Source of the DNA: Sipunculus nudus
Lineage: Eukaryota > Annelida > Sipuncula > Golfingiida > Sipunculidae
Length of the DNA: 64,000 bases
Assembly (NCBI GenBank): GCA_026874595.1
Contig: CM049316.1
Coordinates: 5,902,339-5,966,338, forward strand
Direction of reading: 5' to 3'
Shown here: piece after piece, positions 35,561 through 48,801 of the stretch
Layout: the number at the start of each line of letters is the position of its first letter
Numbering within the stretch: position 1 is the first letter of the stretch
Position numbers and translations under genes: made by a program
Notes under the pieces: generated by a model
Told to the model about the DNA's origin: nothing
Seen by the model: the letters and a program-made list of their open reading frames with translations, nothing else
The model's database searches: none

Positions 35561-37706
35561 ACAAACACACAACAAACACACAACACACACAACAAACAAA
35601 CTAACACCCGCAATGAACGCAAACCGTCCTGGCGGAGGCGAATATATTGTCAACTCAAATATCAACACTGAGAGAGGATTACAGTGGGAATTTCTCTGTT
35701 TCAAAGAAAAACATCTCCCAACAAATATATTACTTGGTTCATCTCTTTATTTCAGCGGGACCATGCACCATGTTACAACATTTCTCTTTTAACTACATTG
35801 CAAAAACAAACAAATATTATATAAACAGTGCATAATACAAACTTGTGCAGATGGACAGGAAAAGAAAAGGGTGCTTAACAGACGTCGATTTTTTTATCAA
35901 ATCGGAATATAAAGATGCAGGTTTTCCCAAGTTTATAATAACAATTGTTTTCTGTTTATTTATTCATGTATTTATTTATAGGTGGTTATGCGTCACCTCA
36001 ATATGCTTCATCTCTGTGATATTATTAATTATTATTATAATAATGATTAATGATATTGTCTAATGATTTTGTCACCAAAGACTCTCTGTCAGTCTGGTTA
36101 GCTCCACCACATGTTTATATTCCTAAATTGTCAGCCTTATATAGATTTGATAATTTTTTCGATGCAAAGTTTACAAAGGTTATTTTTTTAATCAGACTAA
36201 TGTCATATATCATGAAACAAATATTGTAATATTTCGGAACGTAGGAATTTACTTGGATGGTTAATTCAATAAAGCGATTTTATCGAATTGTTTAATATTT
36301 TTCCTCAGTCGATCCCGCAGTAGTCGGCTGTTTGTGATTTAATTAAGCCATGAGGCTTTTTATTAATCTATCTTAATTGTGTAAAGAATAAGATCGTTGG
36401 TAAAATGACATGTATAAATATTAATGATATTAGTGATTTATTTCTATATTTGATTATACTATCATTCTAATTGTTCTCTTGTGCATCTGTATCTACTTAT
36501 ATCTCTCCAAAATTATTTTAGTAATTAAGTAGTAGTCGACGAGTCCTGCTGCATTTCTCGCATTTCTTATGGAGTTCTACAATTAGGTATATATACATCA
36601 GATATTGTGAAGACAGTAAAGGATTTGGATTATATGAGACCCTGTTAGGATATTTCATTTCTGATAATTTCCAAGGCCAGAACTTTTTGGAAAAGCCCAA
36701 CCATGTAAAAATTCACTATGTTTTAAAACCAACAGTATTTTGACAGAAAATAGACGACTTAGGTTTTTGTGCCTATGTAGTACATGTCTTCAACAGGGCC
36801 GATTTATTCTGGCCATACTACGGGAGAATGCTTGCTGATTTGTTGTGCCTTATGAACAGATTCTATATGTAGTTATCCTTGTGTTAAATTTTGATACGGA
36901 AACAGAGATAGCAGTTTTGTGTATGTTTTGTGGAATATTTTTAATAATCTGTATTTGCATATTGTGATCAGTTGTTATAAATGTGAAGAAGAAAAGGAAC
37001 CCAATGTGTAACTTCTTAATTGATAAATCACCAGTCACATTCAGTTAGTTTTTAATAAGGCATATGAAGACATTATACACAGAACCTTTTTCCATGGGAT
37101 ATTTTAAGCTCTTGGCGAAGAACCATGGGATCATTAGATATGTTGATCGTTACCATATTTAGCGGACTCTATTAAGCTTAAAAATACAGCTCGACTGTCA
37201 AGAATATGTATAGATCAAAAGGAACAGATCAGTGCAGGTAATAAAAATAAACCAAAAATTAATAGAAAAAAGAGGTTATGAAAAAAATTAGTTGAATGGG
37301 ATAACAAAAATGACAGAGAAAAACGAACAAATATGCTTGAACGTACGTGTGTCTCAGTTTGTCTAATTATATAAAAAAATTAATAAAAGAAAGACCTGAA
37401 TATTATAATCTATAGCTCTTAATATAATTGTCTCTAGATCTTTAACTTTAACTTCTATGGCTGTATTTAATTCAGCCTACAGTGAAAGTTGCGTCTTCGA
37501 CGTTGCTAGACATAATACCCATATCAACCACATTCTATGTTTTATTAAACAGTAAAACTTCCTTAAAGGGGGTATCTCTATTTATCCAGGTTCTTTCGAC
37601 AATTTGATCGTTGAAATGCTGATAATTTCTAACAAACCAGGTAATTAATATTGTCACACTAAAGATGAGAATTTAATAACTTTTTGACGATCAAAAATGA
37701 TAAATC

Positions 37707-37709
<3 letters not shown>
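35561..37709. other. AT-rich, no recognised feature
   Basis: Includes a small (ATT)n tract near 36022-36050. The frames present are short and AT-biased. Confidence 0.4.

Positions 37710-37760
<51 letters not shown>
37710..37760. repeat. (TA)n microsatellite
   Basis: About 25 TA units; no hammerhead-like sequence follows on either side. Confidence 0.97.
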
Positions 37761-37762
<2 letters not shown>

Positions 37763-38826
37763 GATGACCTGTATTAGCCTATACAAATCATAAGACAAAT
37801 AAAACGTCGGTGATTATGGGATACGATTACTCTGCTCTCAGTCTGAGCTGGCCCCGACGTGCCTCGGGTTACTGAGGATTTGCCCCATAAACATAACCAT
37901 TCACTGCGTATATTTTGCTCTTTCACTTATTATGCTTATTTTGTGTTATTCTCATGTACATAAAGTCTATGTTAAATATGCCATGAGTGTTAAACTTCAG
38001 GATGAAAAGCTGTAAAACCTTAATAATTGGACTCCCTTGTTAGAACGCACCGTGAATAAAAGTTATGTGAATATAATTTCATGGTGTTACGCATTCGTTA
38101 ATAAACACATGGTGTAACGCATGCTTGCCGAAGACCTTTCCCGGATGTTTGAGTAACAGAGGGCTACTTTTAAGCGCATGGGACCAGGGTTGTTATGCCT
38201 TTACTATAAAAATACAACGTATGTTAAAGCCAAACCATAGCCTTTTATATTAGTAATATATGATACAATATTCTTGTATCAAATATACACATACGTATAC
38301 AAACTCATTCCTGGATTGTGCTTTAGACAAACAAAAAGGTCCTGTAAACACAAATTTCGACTACACGGAAATTGGGGTTTATGTGTACAGGTCGCGAAAA
38401 TATACGTCTTTATCTATTTCGTTAAAAGGATTTTCCTGTTTTGTCTCAGAAAAAAACGTATAAAGTTAATTAATAATGAAACACTTTTTTATGTCTGTAT
38501 GACAGCATGACTACAACAACGATGTACATAGCCTGTTTAACACCCTTTTTTATGCCATCATAAATAATCTATAATATTTAATTAAAAAAAAAATAATCAA
38601 TACATTATTAAATAATAATAATAATGAAAATAATTGCAATAATAATCATAAAAATAATATTTATGATAATAATACTAACAAATAAAATTTTACAGTAACA
38701 ATAATATCACAATGAATGCTAAGTCAACGCCTAACAGTCTTCACAAGAAGCGTTTTTATAGTAGATAAGGAGCACACAAGGAACTCCAGAAACATGAGGC
38801 TTCAGTTGTTGTTTTACCCCCCCCCC

Positions 38827-38868
<42 letters not shown>

Positions 38869-40144
38869 ACCCCCACCCACATCCCCACAAAGAAAAAAAA
38901 GGATCCCCATAAGTGCACCCACCCAATTATTATTTTCTTTTAAATAATAATAATAATAATCATGTTATTATTTATGTCGTGGGCAAATTAGCTCAAAATG
39001 CATGTTATCAAAATAAGACCAAATGCATAAGAATGATACATAAAATTGTTGAGTGGTCACTATTAATTAAATCTCGCCAAAGTTACAACGAACATAAAAA
39101 GTATGCACCAATGCCAAAAAAAAAAAAATGTTATTTCCAGAAACGGCATGTGGTGACGCTACACTGAGGGTAAGTAATTGCCAATAACACTAATTAATAC
39201 GATCTACGGTAAATGTCTTACCTTACTGCAACCACGTCCTGCTCATCACGGCGCCGGCGATTGAATGATCCGCTCAAGTATCTCACGGTTGTCTATATAG
39301 TGACGGAGGCTGGCGGCGCAGGAAACTCCACCTAACGACGGATGCTACAGGTATCAGAAGTCCAGGTGTTTATTTGTTCGTCCTAGTAAATATAGGTACA
39401 CACTCCATGCTTAACGATATCCATAGTCAGATCAACGGTCCTCGTTTCTAATTACCGTCCTGTGACAATGTGACCAAGGTCAGCCTGGAAGATGCTCGGC
39501 CTGTGGCTAACTCATAAAGGTCGACCTCTCATGATACAGAATCATGCACTGGAACTGTCAACAACCCGCTATGTTTAGGTCCTGGTTAACACATGACCCT
39601 CAGAAATCACCAACAACTCAGTGTTTTACATGTCCCAACAGGCGATACGGGATTCTAAGTCTGTGTGTTATACCGTTTCCATGGCCATTAACCGCCTAAT
39701 TAAGCCACAAGTCTGGCATTCATAGGTTACTTGTATATATTGGAGAAACACACTCTGAGCAAGATAGCTTGAATGAATAAAGTAATGAATAAATCAATCA
39801 ATCGAAGATCTGATAGAAAGGAATAAGTAAAAAAGTCTTCTCAGGTGTCTATTCAGTTATGTATGAATTTTGTTGGAGAGCTTCGTGTTCTTGGTAACCT
39901 GCTTTGTTATTTTAAAAATATATCCTTCAATATAAACTTGACGGATGAATAAGGCTCATACCATGTATATAAATGCTTCGTTTGCTTTTCCCTGTGACGT
40001 ATGTACGCTGACACTCCACATTGCTTTATACATTCATTATGCATGACATCGATGATTTTCTTCGTGTCGCTGCGTTAACGACTGTCACTGTCCTATTAAT
40101 AAGGAACAAAATACAGTGTGGGGTTATTTATAAAATCATAAAGC
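37761..40144. other. No gene recognised; microsatellites
   Basis: AT-rich with a C-run plus (CA)n at 38818-38871 and (AAT)n tracts near 38610 and 38945. ATGGTGTTACGCAT-like phrases near 38083 and 38110 are a small duplication. The TTTTAAGCGCATGGGACCAGGGTTGTT stretch near 38170 is unassigned. Confidence 0.4.
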
Positions 40145-42740
40145 ATGGATTACTTTTATCAGAGTTTAGGTGTTCGTGTAAGTAGAAACCAAGATATTTA
40201 TAAAAGGCTTACTTTTCCTAGTTTGGTACCATATAGAAGATTTTGAAGTTAGTATGACTCTGCCTGTCAGCCCTAAAATGTACAATGTTTGTCTTCACAG
40301 TGTTCACTTTTAGCTGCCAGGAGATACACCATGACTCATGAACAACAAGTAAACTTTGCAGTTCCGCCTCTGTGTTCGCCATTTATATAATATCATCTGC
40401 ATATAGTAACATAGATACAATGTCGCTTCCAAATCTTACACCAATATCAAGGCTCTTTAAGGTTTCTACTAAACCATTAATAAATATATTAAACAGCGTT
40501 GGTGACAAATTATCGCCTTGTCGTTCCCCGCATGGTACTTCAAACCTATTTATGTATACATTATTAACATAACCGCTATACAGTGAAACCCCGGGCTGCG
40601 GACACCCCTCTGGGGCGGACACCCCGCAATTCAGGACAACGGGCACTTTTTGTCCGCCCAATGGCTAAAATCACCCCGGCTAACGGACACCCAAGCGGCC
40701 TGATCGATGCCTGCAGAAGTACTTTGAAATTGCAAATACGGTCTGATTTCGGTACGCCTTATTTCACTTAAATGTTCTTATTATTTAGGCATATATCGCC
40801 AAGACTATAAGATCTAGGGTAGTTTTACTTAATTTACCTTATTTTTCACAGCTGGATTATTTAAAGGTATTTATCCTTTTATCAATAGCAGTGCCCACAA
40901 AATGACAGAATTCACGGCTCATTAGATTCGATTGAGCCGAGCTTTTAGTGAATCTACATATTCATTCTGAATTCTGAAACATTATTTTAATATAGGCCCA
41001 GGAGCGAGGATAATGACGTATCTGTCACACATCCGGACGATAAAATTCACGAGTTGTGACCTCTCGCCTAGACGGGGGCTCAGCTGGGCTTTTGATCATG
41101 GACGACCAAAGATGTTTATAATCCACCTGTATCGCGACTTATGCGTTCAGTCAATGCCCAAAATGATTAACTCACAATAACACACCCGGACGATCGCTGT
41201 CACGGGCAAAGACCTCTCGCCTGGGCCGGGAGCCAATGCTGTATCATATGCATAACTGAAATGAGTCCCACCTACCAATCATAAGGCGCATATGATATCA
41301 TACATTTATTTATCACGTTTGCTTACGATCACGTAGGATTTTTAACAGTACTTAAACGAGATATCAGAAATAAATTTATTCCATAAGCGATTCTTTTTAA
41401 TCACGGAAAGAGTGAATAATTCAGAAATTTTACGGACCTAGTGCTGAAATACGTGGAGACGCCTACGAGTAAGTGCAGTCGATGTCGATCAATGTAAGAA
41501 TAATAATTTCTCACAAGTAATGACGATAATGTTCGAGTTAATAACAGAAGCCTCATTTTAAGATAAAAAATAAAACACAACAACCGGTTGCATTAAATTG
41601 TATTCACATATAACATGTATGTAAGATCAAATATTAGATAACAAATGCCGGCTTCCATGGTTGTTTTAGTCCCATACTGTGTCTCAACGGGACCCCCCTG
41701 GGCCCGACCCCCTCTGGGGCGGACGCCCCGCTATAACGGACAAATCGTCCAGTCCCGTGACTGTCCGCCCCAGAGGGGTTTCACTGTATAAACTTTTTAT
41801 GGCATTAGAGATTTTACCATCAATATTTAGTTCAAGCAGCCGATAAGAGAGTAATTTCATATTTACCCAAGCAAAAGCCTTTTCAGGTCCACTAGGCCAG
41901 GTCCACTAGGGCGACATGTGTGTCTATACCTTGAGGTATTCGATCCCTTAACCATAGTGAAGTAATTACAAAAACTATGGTCATTACAAGATCGCCCTTT
42001 CCGAAATCCATTCTGTTCTTCAACTATTAGGTTAAGCTCGTTACAATTAGAGGTTATTCTCTAGTCAATCAGGGCACCATAAACTTTTCCAACGCATGAT
42101 AATAAACCAGTGCCCCTGTAATTCAAAAGATGCAAGGACATCTCTGCCAGGTTTAAGAACTGGGGAGATAATGGCTTGAGACCAACATGCCGTAAAAATA
42201 TAATTAGAGAAACAGGAACAAAATAACTTGTACATAAAAAGTTTAACATTAAAGAATTTGATTACTTCATTAGGAATCTGGTCGGCACCAGCCCGCCTTA
42301 TTTACTTTAAAACGTTTTACGATGGTTTCGATTTCACCAATAGATATTTCTCTATTCAAGTAAATGTTGTCCTCGTACTGTGGTAATGACATCCCATTTT
42401 CTCGATATCCCAATTCACCTAGGACTTCATAGTAAAATTTTAGATTTAAATTGTATTCAGCTAGATGGAGTCCTTGATATTAATTTAAAAAATCCTAGAA
42501 CCATTTGTCTTTTAACAGCTTCGGATCAGTTACAATAGATTGGCCAATGCGGACGGAAGAAGAATGAGGATTCAATGTACGGGAGGATTTCTTTGGATCA
42601 AGTTTGCGTATTCTATTCCAGAATTCTTTCTGACCAAATTTTGACAATTTATCCAATGTGTCCAGTTGTAGGCGATTATATGAACTTTCTTAAGCCCGTA
42701 GTTCTTTGGTTACTTATCAAAATTTCTCATTAAGAAGAGA
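40145..42740 (-). pseudogene. Non-LTR retrotransposon reverse transcriptase, decayed, split by a DNA transposon
   Basis: Read from 42740 down: KEFWNRIRKLDPKKSS, YRENGMSLPQYEDN, LNREISIGEIETIVKRFKVN (the typical lead-in to RT), NYRGTGLLSCVGKVYGALI, EQNGFRKGRSCNDH, KAFAWVNMKLLSYRLLELNI. After the insertion come NRFEVPCGERQGDNLSP and LLYADDII (the YADD catalytic box, about 40383-40410). LQSLL, WQLKVN and KYLG-like stretches then fade at about 40145. Several stops and frameshifts (for example just after YADDII and near 42061) make it non-functional. Clade not assigned; the endonuclease part is not seen. Confidence 0.88.
40581..41786. mobile_element. Tigger/pogo-like non-autonomous TIR element in the LINE
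   Basis: Ends CAGTGAAACCCC... and ...GGGGTTTCACTG, flanked by TA on both sides (40579-40580, 41787-41788). Subterminal CCCCTCTGGGGCGGAC occurs near both ends, partly in two copies. TA duplication and CAGTGAAACC ends fit the pogo/Tigger branch of Tc1/mariner. No transposase frame in 1.2 kb. It interrupts the LINE RT between the INRF... block and the KSLY block, and the reading frame is continuous across the site when the element and one TA are ignored. Confidence 0.85.
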
Positions 42741-42754
42741 ACGAGATTACGTAA

Positions 42755-43014
42755 GCGGTCTCGTTCAGGTAGGCGGGGAGAGCTGACGTGTCATGCAATC
42801 ACAGAGTTGCTGAATCATGGCACATGTATTTCCAACTGCGTGTATTCCTATATTTCTTGTGCTTACACAGCAAACACTTAAGTTCCTAGTATTAATAATA
42901 AATATTCTAGACCAGTGGCGTCAATTTATCTTCAAGGCTGGTGGGGGGGGGGGGGGGGTGACTCACAAAGGTGGAGGGAGGATGACAGGCGTGGAGGGTT
43001 AAAACAGACATGTT

Positions 43015-43051
<37 letters not shown>

Positions 43052-44460
43052 TTTATTGTTTGTGTGACACATATCAAATATATATAAATTAAGTATAAGG
43101 TTTTAAAAAATAAGGTATACGTTAATTCTAAACCATTTAGATTTAAATATTTCCTTGTAAATTCATAAGTGGAACCAAAGTCTTTAATTATATGTATTTA
43201 AATATTTCATTTGAAATATATAAATATTTTCTCTGAATAGTGGTGGGGATGATTACATTGACCATCCCCCCTTTTAAAAAAGTGGGGGGGGGGGATATAT
43301 ACCCCCATCCCCCCCTATATTGACGCCCCTGTTTTAGACACGAAATACTGCTCCATTATGTTAGTGGAGGTATTTAAATTGTGCGTTCTCTGAGTGCTTT
43401 CTAGATTATGAATTTTATATTAATATATTAATCTTTATTAATAATTTAACTCATGGTGTACAATAAAACACACGCACACACATAAACTGTTTTGTTTCAC
43501 GCAAAATAACGAAGCCTATTGTAATCATTTAAAAAATAAATGTTGACATTGAATGGGATCCGGGTACAGATATGTCATCAACTGTTCAGAACATTATGGT
43601 TTTGATGACATTTGTCAATATAATCCCTAAAGCCTGTCCCGGGTCCTCTGATCTGTCCTTCATTTAAGAGATCCATGGAGTTAATAACACATCAAGCAGC
43701 TTCCCGAGCTTTTCTGCAATGGCAACTCACATGCTAAACATCTGAGAAAAACTGAAAACTTAGACTCACTCCTAATCTAAAAAAATAAAGATCCAAATGT
43801 CCTAATATTAAAAAAAAACATAAAGCATGGATTACTCAAACGTAATACGACATAAAACACGCTCCTTACTGTTTGGAAACTTGCTGAATATCTTCATGGA
43901 TAATTACTCTTTACACTATCAGTAATTTTTAACAAGCCGGAAGTTTTTTCTCTTTATTCATAAAGGCTTTAGGTAAAGTTAAGATACCACCAAGAAAGAT
44001 GTATATACGCTGGACCAGTGAAGATGAACGGAGAAATATCACGGCTGTTTATTGGACAGGGACGTCTGTAGCGTCTGTGGGTGAGGTGTCGTAACGTTTA
44101 GGATGCTAGACTTGTTACTGCAATGTTGTGGGTTCACTTCCCGATTTGACCGATTTGCTCTAAGACTCCTAGCCAAAGTCTTCGGAGCAGCTTCCGGAGC
44201 TTTGCTGCCTGGCAACTCGGATGCTAGACATCTGAGACAAAACTCACTAATGCAGCTTCTCACATTTCAGATGTTGTACGTTGATCTTGCTAATTGAAAA
44301 AAAACCCACAGGGGCTCCGATGGCAATGCACTCACATGGAAACGTATTCAATACATAGAAGTTAAAACTCATAGCCAAACAAAATGCCATGATTACCTGT
44401 CCGTCACGAAAATATGAGGTAAACAATGATCAAAGGAGCTAAACGTATTCCATATCCGTA
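42755..44460. repeat. Duplicated segment, copy 1 (copies at 51640-52430 and 52430-52580)
   Basis: Shares with 51640-52430, in order: a GCAATCACAGAGTTGCTGAA-like block; TGTTAGTGG-GGTATTTAAATTGTGCG; GATCCGGGTACAGATATGTC; CATCAAGCAGCTTC; GGGGCTCCGATGGCAATGCA; GGTAAACAATGATCAAAGG. Copy 1 also carries the 42913-43331 MITE and about 450 bp (43760-44220) with an internal GCTTCC-GAGCTTT duplication. GTGGGTTCACTTCCCG at 44128 looks like a decayed Pol III B box. No gene recognised. Confidence 0.75.
42913..43331. mobile_element. hAT-like MITE, 419 bp
   Basis: Ends CAGTGGCGTCAAT and ATTGACGCCCCTG, inverted with one mismatch. Flanks TTCTAGAC and TTTTAGAC are an 8 bp duplication with one difference. TIR form and 8 bp duplication fit the hAT superfamily. 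The related segment at 51640-52430 has no insertion at the equivalent place (near 51782). Interior: G-run, (TA)n at about 43020-43048, AT-rich sequence, no ORF of note. Confidence 0.85.
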
Positions 44461-45612
44461 GCTTTTATTGACAGTCTATTGTCATATCATCATGAACAAA
44501 CTATATTTTCCTAAAATCTCAATCTGCATTGTCCATTAGTTCATTTGATATTTCACTGACGACTTGAGATATGTTGCCATCATATTTAAAACTTTCCCGG
44601 TATAGGGTGGGTAGTCTTTTATGATTTGATTATTCCATTTCGATATTTGAGTCAAGACATCCACAGGGTAGGGAGTGCAAGCTGTCGACGAGAATTACCT
44701 TTTTCTTATTTTTTTCAGTTTTCACTACATTTCCAATACGACTAATTTGCATATATTTACCTTTGGTCGGATTAATCACAGGTGAAAGAATTGAAACTGA
44801 TATTGAATTTTGACCTTGACCTTACTCGTGATCGCCATCGTTGTATAAGAGTGGTAAACCTGGTATTTGACCTCAGCATTTGCAAGCTGAACGTATTCCC
44901 GAACCGTTCATTATTTGTTTTAATGAATTATTTAAATTATCTAAATTATTTCATATGGCTGACACAAAATAAAGAATATCCATAAAAAATACCTATTTAT
45001 TTTATTATGAGGCAAAAAGTTTTAAAACTTATTGATCACACCACCCTGAAACAAGCCCCGTATTACATTTTATAAGAAATAGTAACCTGGTTTGAAGGCA
45101 TACAAAATTTTTGATGCGTTGGAATTCCGAGCCGAATGTATTTGGATTATTCCAGGACTCTTGCATATATGTTACCCTGGAGGCTCAGCAAATTCATTTG
45201 GTACATGCATCATTTAATAGACAGAGCCACATGCAGGCAATGGATCCTTTCAGCCACGTGAAAACATGCATGTATTAATATGTAAAATTTGTTCCAAAGG
45301 CTTTGATGAAAAAAGTGTGACACAGGTGTAGAGATTTCACATTACTTTCACTTCAGATTACTCCCTGTAATTTGAAATAGGATTTTGATAACTAGGTGTT
45401 GATCTATATTTATTTCAGATTATACCTAATTTAAAAGGATTTTCATCCTATTCCCTATGATTTCAGATTCCCCTTCAAAACGTACTTTCTTTATGTTGTT
45501 TACGCACTAAATTGTAATTTCTTTCACATACATTTCTCGAATAAGGTTGCATCTTTGTATATCTTTTATGTGGGAAATGTAGTTGCCCTTGGGGAATATC
45601 AAGAGTCAATAT
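44461..45612. other. No recognised feature
   Basis: AT-rich; short frames only. CAACTAGGTGTTGATC-type words do not form a clear repeat. Confidence 0.4.
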
Positions 45613-45614
45613 CA

Positions 45615-45661
45615 GTATAATTAACGATATAATTAACGATATAATTAACGATATAATTAAC
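45615..45661. repeat. 12 bp tandem repeat GATATAATTAAC
   Basis: Three perfect units (45626-45661) preceded by one partial unit. Confidence 0.95.
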
Positions 45662-45844
45662 TTTTTGTATTTGACATGTAAAACATTATCATTTGTGTAT
45701 TAAAAGGTCCTACACCTGGCAAACATACACTTTCTAACAAAGCGGCCATTATCAGTTCCACCATTTAGTGCATATTAAAAATTAGAGCAGCTGTCTTTAC
45801 AGGGGGTCCAGGCGGCAAACATTGGCCTGAATTCCCTTTAACTA

Positions 45845-46800
45845 GTGGCCCATGGGCCATGACGCTCAGCTGAATTTTACATACAGGTGATGCATGTATA
45901 AACTAGAGTACGGGTAGTCGACAAGCGACTACGTGTATCCGCCAAAATCAGAGTGGAACGGGTGAAGTGAAGCATCGATTGAGTGGCAAGGGGAAATAGA
46001 GTGAGGTGTGTTGCATATTAGCATGGATGTCTGCAGCCGAAATGTGTATGTATAGGTGGCGCCACCTGCCAAAAAATCGAGAAAGCTAACCAAGATGTAT
46101 AAACGCGCAAAATTTTAGGCAGATAAGTTAAACCACTACTGAGATATGAGTGATTTTAGGCCACGGTAGACAAACAGACGGACGCTGTGCAAAAATGGTT
46201 GCAGGTGGCCCCTCCAGTTTTGTGTATGATAAAGAGCTATGTGAGATCTATACACATGCAAAAGTTTGGCCCAATCGATCAAACGATTCCCGAGATATGA
46301 GCTTGGATGTCTGCAGCGTAAACTAGAATGTATGTGGCGCCACCTGTCATAAAATCAAGAAAGCTGTACCGGTTGTATAAACCTGCAAAATTTTAGGCAG
46401 ATATGTCAAACCACTGCCGAGATATAAGTGATTTTATCACACGGCAGACAAACAGACGGTCGCTGTGCAAAATGGTGGCGGGTGGCGCCACCATTGTTTG
46501 TGTATGTTATAAAGCTATCCAAGGGCTACATTTGTACATTTTTTTTTCATGATCGGTCAAACGGTTCCCGAGCTATGTTGGTTTATGTGTGGAAACAGGC
46601 GCACAAATGGACGCTGGGCAGAGAGGAAAGGTCAGAGGTCAACGCAAAATGCTTAGGCACCAGTTCACATGTGACCCGATAATTGGTGTAAGTTTCGGAA
46701 AAATCCGTCCAGTAGTCTCAGAGGAGTTCTCCGGAAACGAACGCGGCGGCGGAACCCGGTCAAAAACATGGTATCCGCAAAACTTCATTTTGGCGGATAC
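45845..46800 (+). mobile_element. Family-1 element, copy B (truncated)
   Basis: Starts with GTGGCCCATGGGCC and GCTCAGCTGA (45864-45873). Its body matches the 280 bp array of copy A in the opposite orientation (GGTGGCGCCACC at about 46054, 46329 and 46482; CCGAGATATGAGCTTGGATG). GTATCCGCCAAAAT (45935) and ATTTTGGCGGATAC (46787) are inverted 14-mers enclosing that part. No TCAGCTGAGC end follows before copy C starts. Confidence 0.6.
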
Positions 46801-47144
46801 AATTACTGATGTTATGATCTGGTGAAAAAAACTTAACGGTTAGAAATTGTGCCCTTTCTGACTATTAGGGTAGTTAATTATGTTTTCCCCCTGTAACTCA
46901 CAGAATATATGGTCACCAGGGTTATAGCCACGCTGATCGGGGGTATCCGGGACGGGCTTCTGCCGACCGGCACAAAGCTAACATTTTCAACTCACCGACC
47001 GGCACAAAAGATCTTAAAAATCGCCATAAAACTACCTACCGGCAACGAAACTTTGGTTATTTATTACCCAACTGCATTAATTTTGTACCTCATAAGTATA
47101 TTTACACAAAATGAATCAATCGAGAGCCAAAATAATCATCAAAC

Positions 47145-48801
47145 AAGTGGCCCATGGGCCATGACGCTCAGCTAATTTTGACTGGGTGCTCATTTATTTA
47201 TTAATGTTATATATTGTCTGTGAGAATAGCCTATGGCTAAAGTTACAGTGTTGAAAAAATGGACAGAAAATAAAAATTTCAGGATTCATAGGAGACCTGC
47301 CCAGGACCCCCTGGATTTCACAATAGAGGGTTCGAAGGAAAATAGATACAATTTGTATTCTATCTGTCTGGGTGCTCAAAATCATGTTTCTAGTCCATAG
47401 CAAGCAAAATACAGGTCACCATAATCCTATTTCAGGTTTCCAAGGAGAATTGCCAAGGATTTCCATGCATGTCATGTTAGAAGAGTCTAGGGCTAATGGA
47501 AACAATTTGTGCCTCGTCTGTCTGGGTGCGCAAAACCATTTTTCAGCCTATAGGTTACACAATATAAGTCACCATGACCAAATTTCAGGTTTCCAAGGAC
47601 ACTTGACTAGGACCTCTTTAAATTTTATGTTAAAAGATTCTAAGCCTAATGGATACAATTTACGCCCTGTTTAACTGTCTGGGTGCTTATAAGCCATTTT
47701 TTTCTGATAGGTTGCAAAATATAGGTCATGGTGACCTAATTTCAGTTTTCCAATGACACTGGCCAAAGACGTCTTATAATGTTACATTACAAGATGCTGT
47801 TCCTAACAGATACAATGTACAATGTGTGCCCTGACTGACTGTGTGGGTGATTTTATGACTTCTATCCTACAGGTTGCAAAATATAGGTCATGGTGACCCA
47901 ATTTCAGTTTTCTACAGACATTAGCCAAGGACTTCTCAGAATGTTACATTAGAAGATTCTAGGCCTAACAAATACAATGTGTGCACTGCCTGACTGTCTG
48001 GGTGCTCAAAATCCTGTTTTCAGCCTGTATAGGTAACAAAATGTCACCATGACCTAATTTCAAGTTTCCAAGGAGATTTGCCAAGGACCTCCTAGGATGT
48101 TGCATAAGAATATTCTAAGCCTAACATATATGATTTGTGCCCATTCTACATTCAGGAGGCTCAAATCAGGTTTTTGCCTTGAAGATCACAAAATATAGGT
48201 CATCATGACCTAATTTCAGTTTTACAAGGAGATATGCCTAGAGCCTCCAAGGAAATTGTGTAAGAAGATTCTAGGCCTAACAGATAGGATTTGTCACCTC
48301 CAGACATTCAGAATGTTCAAACGACATAATTCTCCTATAGGTCACAGAATACAGGTCATAGTTACCTAATTTCATGTTTCTAGGGACATTTGCCTAGGAT
48401 CTCCCTTAATGTCATGTTAGAGGATTCTAGGCCTAATTGATACTATTTGTGCCCCATCTGACGTGTCTGGGTGCTCAAAAATCATGTTTTCGGCCAATAG
48501 GTCACAAAATAGGTCATCATGACCTAATATAAGGTTTCCAAGGAGATTTGCTTAGCGCCTCCCTAAATGTCACGTTGGAGGACTCTAGGCCATATAGGTC
48601 GCAGAATATAGGTTACCATGACATAAGTTCCGGTTTCCACGGAGATTTGCCCAGGACTTCCCTGGATATATAGTTAGAGTTTTGTAGGTTACGATTTGTG
48701 CCCTGCTAACGGACGGACGGACAGCCGGACGGCCGAACAACAGGACAGACGCCGGACAAAGGGCGATCGCTATATGTCAGATGACTTACAGTCAGCTGAG
48801 C
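47145..48801 (+). mobile_element. Family-1 element, copy C
   Basis: Starts CAAGTGGCCCATGGGCC then GCTCAGCTAA (47165-47174). Ends with a GGACGGACGGACAGCCGGACGG tract (about 48710), GGGCGATCGCTATA, GACTTACAGTCAGCTGAGC (to 48801). The interior is a ~155 bp array unlike that of copy A. No protein recognised. Confidence 0.75.
47240..48660. repeat. ~155 bp tandem array with GGTCAnnnTGACC palindromes
   Basis: CTGTCTGGGTGCTCAAAATC-like phrases near 47365, 47515, 47675, 47840, 47992, 48145, 48305 and 48465 define about nine decayed units. Each unit also has ATAGGTCA..TGACCTAATTTCAG, TTTCCAAGGAGATTTGCC, and AGAAGATTCTAGGCCTAAC. GGTCAnnnTGACC is exact at 47724, 47886, 48198 and 48512. Confidence 0.85.

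Noticed and set aside
37710-37760. Third hammerhead-like unit beside a (TA)n tract
   Set aside because: Checked both sides; CTGATGA and GAAA cores are absent.
44100-44145. Functional tRNA gene around GTGGGTTCACTTCCCG
   Set aside because: Only a B-box-like stretch is present; A box and acceptor stem cannot be formed.
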